A stretch of DNA of 64,000 bases from Luteitalea sp. (GTDB taxonomy: Bacteria; Acidobacteriota; Vicinamibacteria; Vicinamibacterales; Vicinamibacteraceae): positions 1 to 64,000 of the forward strand of contig WHTZ01000023.1 of NCBI GenBank assembly GCA_009377495.1, written 5' to 3'. Position numbers and translations under genes: made by a program. Of this stretch, positions 42,269 through 50,304 are shown piece after piece; positions within the stretch are counted from its first letter, which is position 1; every line of letters starts with the position of its first letter. Below the pieces are notes generated by a model. The model saw only the letters and a program-made list of their open reading frames with translations, was not told the DNA's origin and did no database searches.

Positions 42269-43726
42269 GTGCGAAAAGGGGACAGGCCCCTTTTTCGGAA
42301 CCGACGCCGACGAAAAAGGGGCCTGTCCCCTTTTCGGGCCGTTGGCGCAGGGGCACTCGCGCTGCTTGTCTTGTTTCCAGCGTCGCCCCTCGCCAACGAT
42401 GGCGAGGTGATAGCGCCATGGCCTGAGAACCGCTTCTATTGGCAGTACAAGGGCAAGCCCCTCCTGCTCCTGGGTGGCAGCAACGATGACAACCTGTTCC
42501 AGTGGCCGGGCGATCTTCTGCGCCCGCAGTTGGACCAGCTGCGCTCGGTCGGCGGCAACTACGTCCGCAACACGATGTCGGATCGGCCCGACCGCGGTTT
42601 CGAGCAGTATCCCTTCAAGCGGCTGGATAACGGCAAGTACGATCTGGAGGCCTGGAACGCGGAGTACTGGGAACGATTCGAGCAGTTTCTCCGCTGGACC
42701 CATGAACGGGACATCATCGTCCAGATAGAAGTGTGGGACCGGTTCGACTTCAGCCTCACCCCCTGGGATTCCCATCCCTACAATCCGAAGAACAACGTCA
42801 ACTTCACCAACGAAGAGTCCGGATTGGCGGCGGAGTACCCGGAACATCCCGGAAAGAACCTCCAGCCCTTCTTCTTCACCACGCCGAAACAGCGCAACAA
42901 CACCGTGGTTCTCAGGCACCAGCAGCGATTCGTCGATCGCATGCTCTCCGACACGCTGCGCTTCGGTCACGTCCTCTACTGCATAGACAACGAAACGAGT
43001 GGCGAAGAGGAGTGGGGGCGTTACTGGGCCGAGTACATCAAGCGGCGGGCGCGCGAGCGTGACCGAACCGTGTATGTGACCGAGATGTGGGACGACTGGG
43101 ACATCACGGCCGAAGAGCATCGCCACACGCTCGATCACCCGGAGCTGTACGATTTCGTCGATATGTCCCAGAACAACCATAACTCCGGCGTGGACCACTG
43201 GCGGAACGCGCTGTGGGTGCGGCAGCATCTCACCCCCGCTCCCCGACCGATCAACACCGTAAAGACCTACGGCGCCGACGGTAACAAGTTCGGCCACAGC
43301 GACCAGGACGGGCTCGAGCGATTCTTTCGGCACATCCTCGCCGGATTTGCGGCCGCACGCTTCCACCGCCCCGACTCAGGGCTTGGCCTGAACACCCGGG
43401 CTCGTGCCGCCATCCGCGCAGCACGACAATTGGAATTGTTGGTGCCGCCGTGGACGATGAATCCGCGTGAGGGGACGCTTGCCAGTGAGGCGGGGCGCGA
43501 CGTCTACCTCGCGGAGGCAGGTGACACCCTCATCCTGTACTTCCCGGATGGTGGTCGGGCGAGTGTCGAGATGACGTTAGGCGAGTATCAAGTAAGCTGG
43601 GTAGGCTTGGATGCGTCGTCACCCCAGATGACCGTCGCAACCGAGAGCGGTCGACTGTCGATTTCGGCCCCCACGAAGAGCCACTGGCTGGCCGTTGTCC
43701 GCAAGGCGCCCTCCGAAGAGCCATGA
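42269..43726 (+). CDS. Secreted glycoside-hydrolase-like protein, N-terminus built from a REP element
   Basis: A protein of about 485 residues with a TIM-barrel-like N-terminal part (FYWQYKGKPLLLLGGSNDDN, LRSVGGNYVRNTM, IVQIEVWDRFDFS). GHVLYCIDNETSGEEEWGR and VYVTEMWDDWD supply likely catalytic acids (NE-SGEEE, EMWDDWD). The C-terminal 70 residues (LILYFPDGGRASVEMTL) look like the collagen-binding-domain-like tail of DUF4038/GH140-type proteins. The proposed start GTG 42269 is 1 bp after the previous stop. The first 26 codons come from a REP pair (KGDRPLFRNRRRRKRGLSPF), giving a strongly basic n-region ahead of the hydrophobic signal AVGAGALALLVLFPASPLA. Confidence 0.75.
   Translation: MRKGDRPLFRNRRRRKRGLSPFRAVGAGALALLVLFPASPLANDGEVIAPWPENRFYWQYKGKPLLLLGGSNDDNLFQWPGDLLRPQLDQLRSVGGNYVRNTMSDRPDRGFEQYPFKRLDNGKYDLEAWNAEYWERFEQFLRWTHERDIIVQIEVWDRFDFSLTPWDSHPYNPKNNVNFTNEESGLAAEYPEHPGKNLQPFFFTTPKQRNNTVVLRHQQRFVDRMLSDTLRFGHVLYCIDNETSGEEEWGRYWAEYIKRRARERDRTVYVTEMWDDWDITAEEHRHTLDHPELYDFVDMSQNNHNSGVDHWRNALWVRQHLTPAPRPINTVKTYGADGNKFGHSDQDGLERFFRHILAGFAAARFHRPDSGLGLNTRARAAIRAARQLELLVPPWTMNPREGTLASEAGRDVYLAEAGDTLILYFPDGGRASVEMTLGEYQVSWVGLDASSPQMTVATESGRLSISAPTKSHWLAVVRKAPSEEP
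42274..42334. repeat. REP pair (core-only copy, inverted)
   Basis: Two palindromic units around GGGGACAGGCCCC and GGGGCCTGTCCCC separated by about 16 bp, in the opposite orientation to the three MITE copies. The GGGTGCTTAACGG ends are missing. It lies at the 5' end of the glycoside-hydrolase-like gene and is read through. Confidence 0.85.
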
Positions 43727-45252
43727 AGAAGCTGGTTCTCATCGCGCTTGCGCTTGTCGTCTTGGTCGGCGTGGGGCTGTTCCTTGCGGTGCGCGTACTG
43801 CTTAGCCCCGACAGTGTGCGGTCGGCGATCGAGGCGCAAGCGAGCGCAGCGTTCGGCATGCCGGTCAAGGTCGGGACCGTGAGCGCTCAGCTTTGGCCGC
43901 GCGCGGGGCTGAGGCTCACAGATGTCCGCGTCGGCGAGCCGGCTCAGGTGACGCTGCGGCGCGCGCTGCTCTCGACGGGCCTTCGGCCCCTCCTGTCGCG
44001 TCGCGTGGAGGACGCCGAGGTCATTGTCGAGGACAGCCGTGTCGATCTGATCGCGCTTCTCGCCACGCTGGACGCGCTCGGTGGCGCCGGAGCCACACCG
44101 CAGGAAAGCGGTTCCTCCACACCGGCGTTCACCATCGCCAGCGTGCGAACGATGGGACTGCGCAATGTGGAGCTCGTGGTCGGCAAGCGCCGAGCCACGG
44201 TGTCAGTCGAATCGTCGCTCTCTGGTGATCGCCTCGACATTACTCACCTGTCCGCGCGCGCCGAAGGGTCCCAGCTCGAGGCGACGGGCAGCGTGGAAAG
44301 CCTGGCGCGCCGCGTCGCTCGCCTCGACATCGTCGCCGATCCGCTGGATCTCGATGGGCTCCTGGAGCTGGCGGCGGCGTTCTCCCGCGCGCCGACGTCC
44401 GGCGCGAGTGGCCCGACGCGCGGAGAGCCGATGGCCATCGACTTACGCGCCGAGGTGCACGCACAGAACGGTCGCTTCGCCGGGATGACGTTCACCGACC
44501 TGGTGACGACAATCGCGGTTACACCGGAACGCGTCACGCTGTCACCGCTGGCCCTACGGCTCTTCGAGGGCGGCGTCGAGGGCGACATCGCGATTGGTCT
44601 CGGCTCGCCGCCGGAGCTGCGCGTCACCGGTACGCTCGAGGATATCGACGCTCAGAAGCTGGCGGCGTTCGCCGGCCAACCGAATGCCATCACGGGCACG
44701 TTGAACGGACGCATGAAGGTGAGCGGCCGCGGACTCGACCCGGCCGCCGCGCTCCAGGCCGCACGAGGCACCGCCGACGTCGCGATCGTGAAGGGCCGCA
44801 TGCCCGGTCTCAACCTCGTGCGCCCGGTGGTGTTGTTCTTCGGTCATCCGAAGGGTGCCCCTCCAGAAGGAAGCGGTGAGGCCTTCGAGCGCATCTCCGC
44901 CACGCTCGCGATCGATCAGGGCCTGATTCAGACGGACGACCTGGTCTTTCAATCGCGCGACGTCGACATGACCGGGACCGGCAGCCTCGCGACTGCCGGC
45001 GGTACGCTCGACGTACGGGCAAACCTCATGTTGTCAGAAGAGCTGTCAGCCCAGGCAGGTCGCGACCTGGTGCGATACACACGAGAAGGCAACCGCGTGG
45101 TCCTGCCGGCGACGATTACGGGAACGGTCGCCGCGCCACGCGTGATGATCGATGAGGGGGCGGCTGCCAAGCGCGCCCTCCGCAACGAGCTCGAACGGCG
45201 CACGAAGTCCGTATTCGACAAGCTGCTTCGGCGCAAGAAACCGCAACCCTAG
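43723..45252 (+). CDS. AsmA-family protein
   Basis: A 509-residue protein with one N-terminal membrane anchor (VLIALALVVLVGVGLFLAVR). The AsmA start has PDSVRSAIEAQASAAFGMPV and KVGTVSAQLWPRAGLRLTDV. The middle is beta-rich, and near the C-terminus GTLNGRMKVSGRGLDPAAAL, VKGRMPGLNLVRPVVLFF and DMTGTGSLATAGGTLDVRA match the AsmA_2 tail. Such proteins form long periplasmic grooves thought to move lipids between membranes. The start overlaps the previous stop by ATGA, so it is the third gene of the operon from 40777. Confidence 0.88.
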   Translation: MKKLVLIALALVVLVGVGLFLAVRVLLSPDSVRSAIEAQASAAFGMPVKVGTVSAQLWPRAGLRLTDVRVGEPAQVTLRRALLSTGLRPLLSRRVEDAEVIVEDSRVDLIALLATLDALGGAGATPQESGSSTPAFTIASVRTMGLRNVELVVGKRRATVSVESSLSGDRLDITHLSARAEGSQLEATGSVESLARRVARLDIVADPLDLDGLLELAAAFSRAPTSGASGPTRGEPMAIDLRAEVHAQNGRFAGMTFTDLVTTIAVTPERVTLSPLALRLFEGGVEGDIAIGLGSPPELRVTGTLEDIDAQKLAAFAGQPNAITGTLNGRMKVSGRGLDPAAALQAARGTADVAIVKGRMPGLNLVRPVVLFFGHPKGAPPEGSGEAFERISATLAIDQGLIQTDDLVFQSRDVDMTGTGSLATAGGTLDVRANLMLSEELSAQAGRDLVRYTREGNRVVLPATITGTVAAPRVMIDEGAAAKRALRNELERRTKSVFDKLLRRKKPQP

Positions 45253-45281
45253 TGGCCCGCGCTGGAGATGGGACGGCGAGC

Positions 45282-45761
45282 TCACCACGAGCTGCCGGTC
45301 GCAGGCGATTTTCCCTGGCGGACCGTACCACCAACGACGAGCGCCGCGGAGATGATCAAGAGATTCTTGATGATGTACTGCCCCTCCATTGTCGGAACGA
45401 ACGGGATGCCACCGGGTTGAAATGTCACTTCGGGCAACATGATCATCGGTAAGAAGGTGCCGAACATCTGCAACGCCAGCAACGCGATGGCCACTCGAAT
45501 CGTGCGCCGGAACAAGAACGTCACGCCGATGACTACCTCCCACCAGCCGATCACCGCCACCCACGTATCCGGCGACAAGAGCGGCATCCAGCCTACGGTC
45601 GCCTCGACCAGCGCCGCTGCAGAAGACAGGCCAAGCGGCTTGAGGATGCCAAACCAAATGAAGATCACGGCCAGCGATAGGCGCAGCGCTGGCGTGCCGG
45701 TGCGTTGCATGAACGTCGCAATGCCGCGGTCCAGCGCGTCGAGCTTCGCCCTCACGCACAC
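45282..45761 (-). CDS. DoxX/DUF417-type membrane protein
   Basis: A 159-residue protein with four membrane segments: LRLSLAVIFIWFGILKPLG, WVAVIGWWEVVIGVTFLFRR, VAIALLALQMFGTFLPMIML and IIKNLLIISAALVVGG. The FIWFGILK and GWWEVVIG-TFLF pattern and the GQYIIKNL ending are typical of the DoxX-like YkgB/DUF417 group. The function of the group is poorly known (redox or stress membrane proteins). It converges with the AsmA gene 30 bp away. Confidence 0.85.
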   Translation of the reverse strand: MCVRAKLDALDRGIATFMQRTGTPALRLSLAVIFIWFGILKPLGLSSAAALVEATVGWMPLLSPDTWVAVIGWWEVVIGVTFLFRRTIRVAIALLALQMFGTFLPMIMLPEVTFQPGGIPFVPTMEGQYIIKNLLIISAALVVGGTVRQGKSPATGSSW

Positions 45762-45804
45762 CTCGAGTCCTACTGCCGGTCCCGGGCCGCTTCTTGACGC
45801 TCGT

Positions 45805-46593
45805 TCACGAATCCTCGACGGTAATCTCCCCGCGAAGGTACTCCACGGTTCGACCGGCCATTACGACACGGTCGCCGCGAAGCTCGCACACAAGGTCACC
45901 GCCGCGGGCTGAAACCTGCTTGGCCGTCAGCGTGGATTTGCCGAGACGGGAGGCCCAGTACGGCACGAGCGTACAGTGCGCCGACCCCGTGACCGGATCT
46001 TCAGGAATGCCAGCGCGCGGCGCAAAGAAACGGGAAACGAAATCCGTCGTATCCCCAGGAGCCGACACGATGACCGCGAACTCGTCGAGCGCCGCAATGC
46101 CCTGCATATCCGGCCGCAGCGCGCGAACCTCGGCTTCGGAATCCAGGATGGTCAGCAGATCGCGCGCGCGAAGCGCCTCGCGTGGCCGGACGCCGAGCGC
46201 CGACGCCAGGGCGTCGGACACCTCGACCGGGGCTCCGGGTCTGACCGGAAAATCCATGCTGAGGAGGCCGTCGTCTCGCGTCACGATCAACTCACCGGTG
46301 TGAGTGCTGAACGCGAGCCGGTCCAACGACGGAAAGCGGTGGTGGAACAGCACGTGGGCTGTGGCGAGCGTCGCGTGACCGCAGAGGTCCACCTCCACGG
46401 TGGGTGTGAACCACCGCAATGGCGCGAGGTCTGTACGAGGAATCACGAAGGCGGTCTCGGCGAGATTGTTCTCGGCCGCAATCGCCGCGAGCACCTCATC
46501 GGGCAGCCAAGCCTCGAGAAGCACGACGGCCGCCGGATTGCCGCCGAACAGCCGGCCCGTAAACGCATCGACCTGATAGAGTGGCAGCTTCAT
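45805..46593 (-). CDS. PhzF family isomerase-like protein
   Basis: A 262-residue PhzF-fold protein from ATG 46593. YQVDAFTGRLFGGNPAAVVL opens the first half; the catalytic Glu46 is in ENNLAETAFV. The GHATLATAHVL motif and VDLCGHAT follow, and the second half has EDPVTGSAHCTLVPYW, the family signature around the duplicated core. PhzF members are cofactor-free isomerases/epimerases of cyclic or amino-acid substrates; in non-phenazine producers the substrate is unknown. The start overlaps the stop of the isochorismatase-like gene by ATGA, so they are coupled. Confidence 0.92.
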   Translation of the reverse strand: MKLPLYQVDAFTGRLFGGNPAAVVLLEAWLPDEVLAAIAAENNLAETAFVIPRTDLAPLRWFTPTVEVDLCGHATLATAHVLFHHRFPSLDRLAFSTHTGELIVTRDDGLLSMDFPVRPGAPVEVSDALASALGVRPREALRARDLLTILDSEAEVRALRPDMQGIAALDEFAVIVSAPGDTTDFVSRFFAPRAGIPEDPVTGSAHCTLVPYWASRLGKSTLTAKQVSARGGDLVCELRGDRVVMAGRTVEYLRGEITVEDS

Positions 46594-47258
46594 CGACTCA
46601 ATTCCCGCGAGCGCCCCGCGTGGCCGCGCAGAGCCTCGCTGATTTCCGCAACATCGGTGAGAATGGCGTCGCCCGTGTACCGCAGGCTCGCCAAGGCTCG
46701 ATCCCCAGCCTCTTGATGTCCGGCACCACAAGCGTCGGTGACGACGATGGGAATGTACCCGAGATCCGCACCATGACGAACGGTGGGCTCAATCCCTACC
46801 TCGGTGGCGACACCCACGATGACGAAGGCATTGATTCCGCAGTCGCGTAAGGCGATATCCAACGGCGTGCCTTCGAAAGCCGACATCGTGATCTTGTCGA
46901 AGACGGCCTCCGACGGTAGCGGAGCCACCTCCGGCACGAGGTGGAAGCCGGGCGAATCTCGCAGGAACCACGGCTTCACGTCTGCCGGTCGACTCACGCG
47001 CTGCCACGCCATCGCCATGCGAAATTGGAAGACGCCCATCAACTCGTTCGGCAGCGACATGTGACGCATGAAGAACACGCGAACGCCAGCGTGCCGAGCA
47101 GCGTGGAGCACCTCGACGACCTTGGCGGTTACTTCAGTGCCATTCTTGATCTGCCCAAGAATACCAACCTGCATGTCGTAGACGATGAGCGCGAGGCGCT
47201 GCGGGTCGCATGCCTCGTCAAGAGCTCGAGGAATATGAAGGCCGTACACACTTTCCAA
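46590..47258 (-). CDS. Isochorismatase-like protein lacking the catalytic Cys
   Basis: A 222-residue cysteine-hydrolase fold from TTG 47258, chosen because GAGAGGAG stands 8 bp upstream. The catalytic Asp28 is in LALIVYDMQVG and Lys122 in FDKITMSAFEG, but the usual Cys position in the GVATEVGIEPT loop is Gly155. DLGYIPIVVTDACGAG closes the fold. Without the Cys nucleophile it may still hydrolyse ethers as isochorismatase does (which needs no Cys nucleophile), or bind a ligand only. Coupling with phzF suggests a joint role in a cyclic acid pathway. Confidence 0.85.
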   Translation of the reverse strand: MESVYGLHIPRALDEACDPQRLALIVYDMQVGILGQIKNGTEVTAKVVEVLHAARHAGVRVFFMRHMSLPNELMGVFQFRMAMAWQRVSRPADVKPWFLRDSPGFHLVPEVAPLPSEAVFDKITMSAFEGTPLDIALRDCGINAFVIVGVATEVGIEPTVRHGADLGYIPIVVTDACGAGHQEAGDRALASLRYTGDAILTDVAEISEALRGHAGRSRELSR

Positions 47259-47375
47259 CGTTGTTTCTCCTCTCACTTGGGGCCTGACGAATGACTGCTG
47301 AGCCGCGATCCAACTGAGGCGTAGAGATCTCACCAGTGTCACCGCTCCCGCCCGTGACTCCTCGCGCGTCATCGG

Positions 47376-47948
47376 TCACACGCCACATCCAGTGCTCACT
47401 TCGGCTTGCCACAACCCCGGGTAACTTATGACGAACCCGGCCCCATTCGTTTCAAGCAGGGCCCGAAAGGCACCGCCCGCGCTTTCGTATCGATACTTGG
47501 ATTGGTCGATGCGCTCGTACACTTGGTCGAGTGGCTCCAGGGTACCGGCCGGAAAGCGCAACCACGCCGCGCGCACGACGGCTCGTTGACCCACCTGCAG
47601 CTGCTCTCGACGAATCGGGAGCAGGTTCGTGGATGGGCTGAAGCTCAGGTCAACATCGACACATCCCTGAACGTCCGGGTACGCTTGCCCGTTGAGAACC
47701 CATCGCCGATCGTCGGCAACGGTGATCGCGATGTCAATCGACGCATCGCCGAGCCAACCGGTCACCTGAGCGGATACGGTGCGCCAGGCCGCGTCGCATG
47801 CCACGCGGTAGTCGAGGCGGCACGGCTGCCCCTGCTCGATGAACACGGCCGTACCAGCGATGAGCGGGGCGCCGCCATCATCGATCAGGCGTGCAGCTTC
47901 GTGCCCAGTCTGATCGAGTCTGCGCCACAGAACTGAGGTGCTTGGCAT
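47376..47948 (-). CDS. Putative glycolipid-binding-domain protein (DUF1089-like)
   Basis: A 190-residue protein from ATG 47948. It follows the pattern of the putative glycolipid-binding family almost throughout: VLWRRLDQTGHEAARLID, GTAVFIEQGQPCRLDYRVAC, WRTVSAQVTGWLGDASIDI, GCVDVDLSFSPSTNLLPIRR, AAWLRFPAGTLEPLDQVYER and FVISYPGLWQ. The fold is a beta-barrel related to spicing lipid carriers; in the family the function is not well proven. It stands alone on this strand. Confidence 0.85.
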   Translation of the reverse strand: MPSTSVLWRRLDQTGHEAARLIDDGGAPLIAGTAVFIEQGQPCRLDYRVACDAAWRTVSAQVTGWLGDASIDIAITVADDRRWVLNGQAYPDVQGCVDVDLSFSPSTNLLPIRREQLQVGQRAVVRAAWLRFPAGTLEPLDQVYERIDQSKYRYESAGGAFRALLETNGAGFVISYPGLWQAEVSTGCGV

Positions 47949-48151
47949 AAAGGTGGCTCGGTGGCCTACCGGACGAGAGACAGAGAACGCCGCCACTGCC
48001 TGCGCTCCCAGACGTCGAGAGCCGGCATCCACCAGAACCACGGGTGCGCCGACGCGGTCTGGCGGAGACGCAGAACATTGGTCCGCGTCGGCGGCAGCAG
48101 AATGGTGAACGAGCCGCGGCCATCTTCGTGAAGCAGCTTCTCGTCGACGTG

Positions 48152-48397
48152 TTAGGCCGTGACCCGGATGTTGTCGTGCAGGAACTCCGGTGCGAAATCC
48201 GCACCGTTCGGCCAGACGAGGGTGTGGAACTCCGGATGGATGACGAACGCTTTGAAAAATGCGGGATCACGAAGCGGCTCGAACACCGGACCGCGCAACG
48301 CCGCGGCCAGATCGATCTCACCGCTAGTGCCATCGCGAAACTTGAGCCAGACGCTATGCCCACCGAGGTATCGTGCTTCGAGAACATGGTAATCCAT
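48152..48397 (-). CDS. DUF2442 domain protein
   Basis: An 81-residue DUF2442 protein: [60 protein letters not shown] and [12 protein letters not shown]. The strand order, L-F-DG-EIDL, FEPL-D and [10 protein letters not shown](F/L)L motifs are the family hallmarks. DUF2442 is often next to a DUF4160 gene in toxin-antitoxin-like pairs, but no DUF4160 gene is seen here. The role is therefore uncertain. Confidence 0.88.
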   Translation of the reverse strand: MDYHVLEARYLGGHSVWLKFRDGTSGEIDLAAALRGPVFEPLRDPAFFKAFVIHPEFHTLVWPNGADFAPEFLHDNIRVTA

Positions 48398-48432
48398 GGC
48401 GTCACTCCAAGGGAGCGATCCGATTGAGCGGC

Positions 48433-48585
48433 TGCCCTGCCCTGCTCTACGGTGTCACAGCGACCGACCCAATCGTCCTTGTTGCCGTCTCGCTGCTGCT
48501 CGTGGGCGTCGCCTTGGGTGCGAGCTACCTGCCGGCACGACGGGCGATGCGCGTGGATCCGGTCACCGCGCTTCGCTCGGAATGA
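48433..48585 (+). pseudogene. ADOP permease, last 50 codons
   Basis: [20 protein letters not shown] and [21 protein letters not shown] (last part [15 protein letters not shown]) are the final membrane segment and ending of an ADOP permease. The rest is gone. It points toward the convergent padR at 48643-48981, whose partner it may once have been. Confidence 0.85.
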
Positions 48586-48642
48586 AGTGGCCTCCGCTGT
48601 CCGCGAATGTTCTGTCCCAGGACACCAGACATCGGTGGACCG

Positions 48643-48981
48643 CTATCGTGTTGTCGCCTGGAGAGCGCTCGCCATCGCGAGAGAGATTCGGCTCCAGAGG
48701 TCAGCCTCGATCTCGAGCTGCCGCCGCCCCTTGGTGGTGAGGCGATAGTACTTCGCCCGACGGTTGTTCTCTGATTCGCCCCAGGACGAGGCGAGCCAGC
48801 CGGCCTCCTCCATCCGGTGCAGTGCGGGAAATAGCGAGCCCGGCCTGACGTGGAACGTGCCCTTCGTTATCTGCTCGATGCGACGCGACACGCCGAGCCC
48901 GTGCATCTCCTCCAACGCCAGTGCTTTGAGGACGAGCAGATCCAACGTGCCTTGGAGAAGATTGGTCTGGTTGCGCGCCAT
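48643..48981 (-). CDS. PadR family regulator, orphan
   Basis: A 112-residue PadR from ATG 48981 (AAGGGATG upstream; ATG 48987 is also possible). LLQGTLDLLVLKALALEEMH, GVSRRIEQITKG, VRPGSLFPALHRMEEAGWLA, and the tail KYYRLTTKGRRQLEIEADLW are typical. A palindromic AAGTACTT lies about 30 bp upstream. There is no intact permease next to it; only a 50-codon permease end lies on the opposite strand. It has thus become an orphan regulator. Confidence 0.92.
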   Translation of the reverse strand: MARNQTNLLQGTLDLLVLKALALEEMHGLGVSRRIEQITKGTFHVRPGSLFPALHRMEEAGWLASSWGESENNRRAKYYRLTTKGRRQLEIEADLWSRISLAMASALQATTR

Positions 48982-49154
48982 ACACATCCCTTCGTGCAGA
49001 AAGTCTATATGAAAAGTACTTGAAGACATACAAGGTCATAAAGCAAGGGTCAGGGGTCAAGGGGCGAGGGCAGGGGGCACAGCCAAGGGTTTCAGAGGCC
49101 CCTGTCGCGGCTGGGGCTTGCATATGAAAGAAATGGCGTGTAATCTCTCAATTG

Positions 49155-49538
49155 ATGTCGATCACCCTGCCATCCGCTGGCAAACCGGCCGCCGAGCCGG
49201 CTGCCGTGCTCGCAAAGGCCGTCCTGTCGGCCGCCGCCCGGCTCGGCCTGCGCAACCGCCATCTGGCGGTCGTGCTCGGGACGAGCGAGGCGACCGTCTC
49301 CCGGCTACAACGCGGCCGGGGCATCGATCCCTCGAGCAAGGAAGGCGAGGTCGCGCTGTTGTTCTTGCGCATGTACCGGAGCCTCGACTCTCTGATGGGT
49401 GGCGATGACGCCCAAGCACGGAAGTGGCTTCACGCGAAGAACGATCATCTTGCCGGCGTGCCTGCGGCTCGCATCCAGCGCCTCGAAGGGTTGATGCATG
49501 TCCTCCGGTATCTGGACGCGATGCGCGGGCGACTCTAG
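49155..49538 (+). CDS. Xre/MbcA/ParS-type antitoxin
   Basis: A 127-residue antitoxin from ATG 49155 (a TTG one codon up is less likely). AVLSAAARLGLRNRHLAVVL and GTSEATVSRLQRGRGIDP form the Xre-like helix-turn-helix; LLFLRMYRSLDSLMGGDDAQ, ARKWLHAKNDHLAGVPAARI and MHVLRYLDAMRGRL form the DUF2384 toxin-binding part. The gene overlaps the RES toxin by 41 bases. Such antitoxins dimerise around the RES toxin and repress their own promoter. Confidence 0.9.
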   Translation: MSITLPSAGKPAAEPAAVLAKAVLSAAARLGLRNRHLAVVLGTSEATVSRLQRGRGIDPSSKEGEVALLFLRMYRSLDSLMGGDDAQARKWLHAKNDHLAGVPAARIQRLEGLMHVLRYLDAMRGRL

Positions 49539-50253
49539 GTTTCGTCCGTTTCGGCTCCTGGCTTGGCGGGTCGTGGAGGCGCAGCATCAGGTTGCGACAC
49601 GCAAGCTCGTCGACACGCTCGAGGAGCAGGCGCTCCTCGAAGATCTCATCGAGGCGGCAAAGCCGCCGGACCGTACCGACGGTCGCCTACACTACCTGCT
49701 GTCGACCCCGTTCCGTTACCCGCCGCTTGCTCACGGCTCCCGCTTCGCCAGCCGTTACGAACGGGGCATCTGGTATGGGTCGGAAGGGCGGCGGACGGCG
49801 TTCGCGGAAGTGGCGTACTACCGCTTCGTCTTCCTCGACGGCACACGCGCGGATCTCGGCACCGTGACGACCGAGCTTACGGCGTTCACGGTACGAATCA
49901 GCTCAGAGCGAGGGGTCGACTTGGTGGCGCCCCCCTTCGATGCCGACCGCCCCTCCATCGCCTCGCCCAGCGCCTACGGCGAGACCCAGGTTCTCGGCCG
50001 AGCGATGCGGGATGCGCACGTCGAGCTGTTCCGCTATCCGTCGGCGCGCGACGCCGAGGGCGGCGTCAATGTGGGCATCTTCTCCCCTGCCGCGTTCGGC
50101 ACGGCGAAACCGCGCGGCATGGAAACATGGCGCTGCACCGCGACGCGCGATCGGGTCGAGCTCATGAAGCGCGATTACTTCGAGCAGTCTGCGCTCACCT
50201 TCAGACGCGAGACGTTCCTGGTGGATGGCACGTTGCCGGCGCCCGCGCCGTGA
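49498..50253 (+). CDS. RES-domain toxin (NAD+ phosphorylase/glycohydrolase type)
   Basis: A 251-residue RES toxin. Domain start LLAWRVVEAQHQVATRKLVD and YLLSTPFRYPPLAHGSRF lead to the conserved Arg in GSRFASRYERGIWYGSE. The acidic residue is in RRTAFAEVAYYRFVF, and the Ser motif is GIFSPAAFG. These three are the R-E-S residues that name the family. MbcT-like RES toxins degrade NAD+ by phosphorolysis. It directly follows and overlaps its Xre antitoxin. A strong terminator stands after the stop. Confidence 0.9.
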   Translation: MSSGIWTRCAGDSRFRPFRLLAWRVVEAQHQVATRKLVDTLEEQALLEDLIEAAKPPDRTDGRLHYLLSTPFRYPPLAHGSRFASRYERGIWYGSEGRRTAFAEVAYYRFVFLDGTRADLGTVTTELTAFTVRISSERGVDLVAPPFDADRPSIASPSAYGETQVLGRAMRDAHVELFRYPSARDAEGGVNVGIFSPAAFGTAKPRGMETWRCTATRDRVELMKRDYFEQSALTFRRETFLVDGTLPAPAP

Positions 50254-50255
50254 AA

Positions 50256-50286
50256 GAAAAAAGGAACCGGGTACCGGTTCCTTTTT
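50256..50286. terminator. Bidirectional terminator
   Basis: GGAACCGG and CCGGTTCC with a 3-nt loop, flanked by A-run and T-run (T5 at 50282-50286). It separates the RES toxin from the convergent isomerase-like gene, and works in both directions. Confidence 0.85.
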
Positions 50287-50304
50287 CCCGATTGCCAGTT
50301 TGCG

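Noticed and set aside
47878-48151. DUF4160-type partner for the DUF2442 gene
   Set aside because: The downstream minus-strand frame has no DUF4160 motifs and is broken by stops; only DUF2442 is supported.
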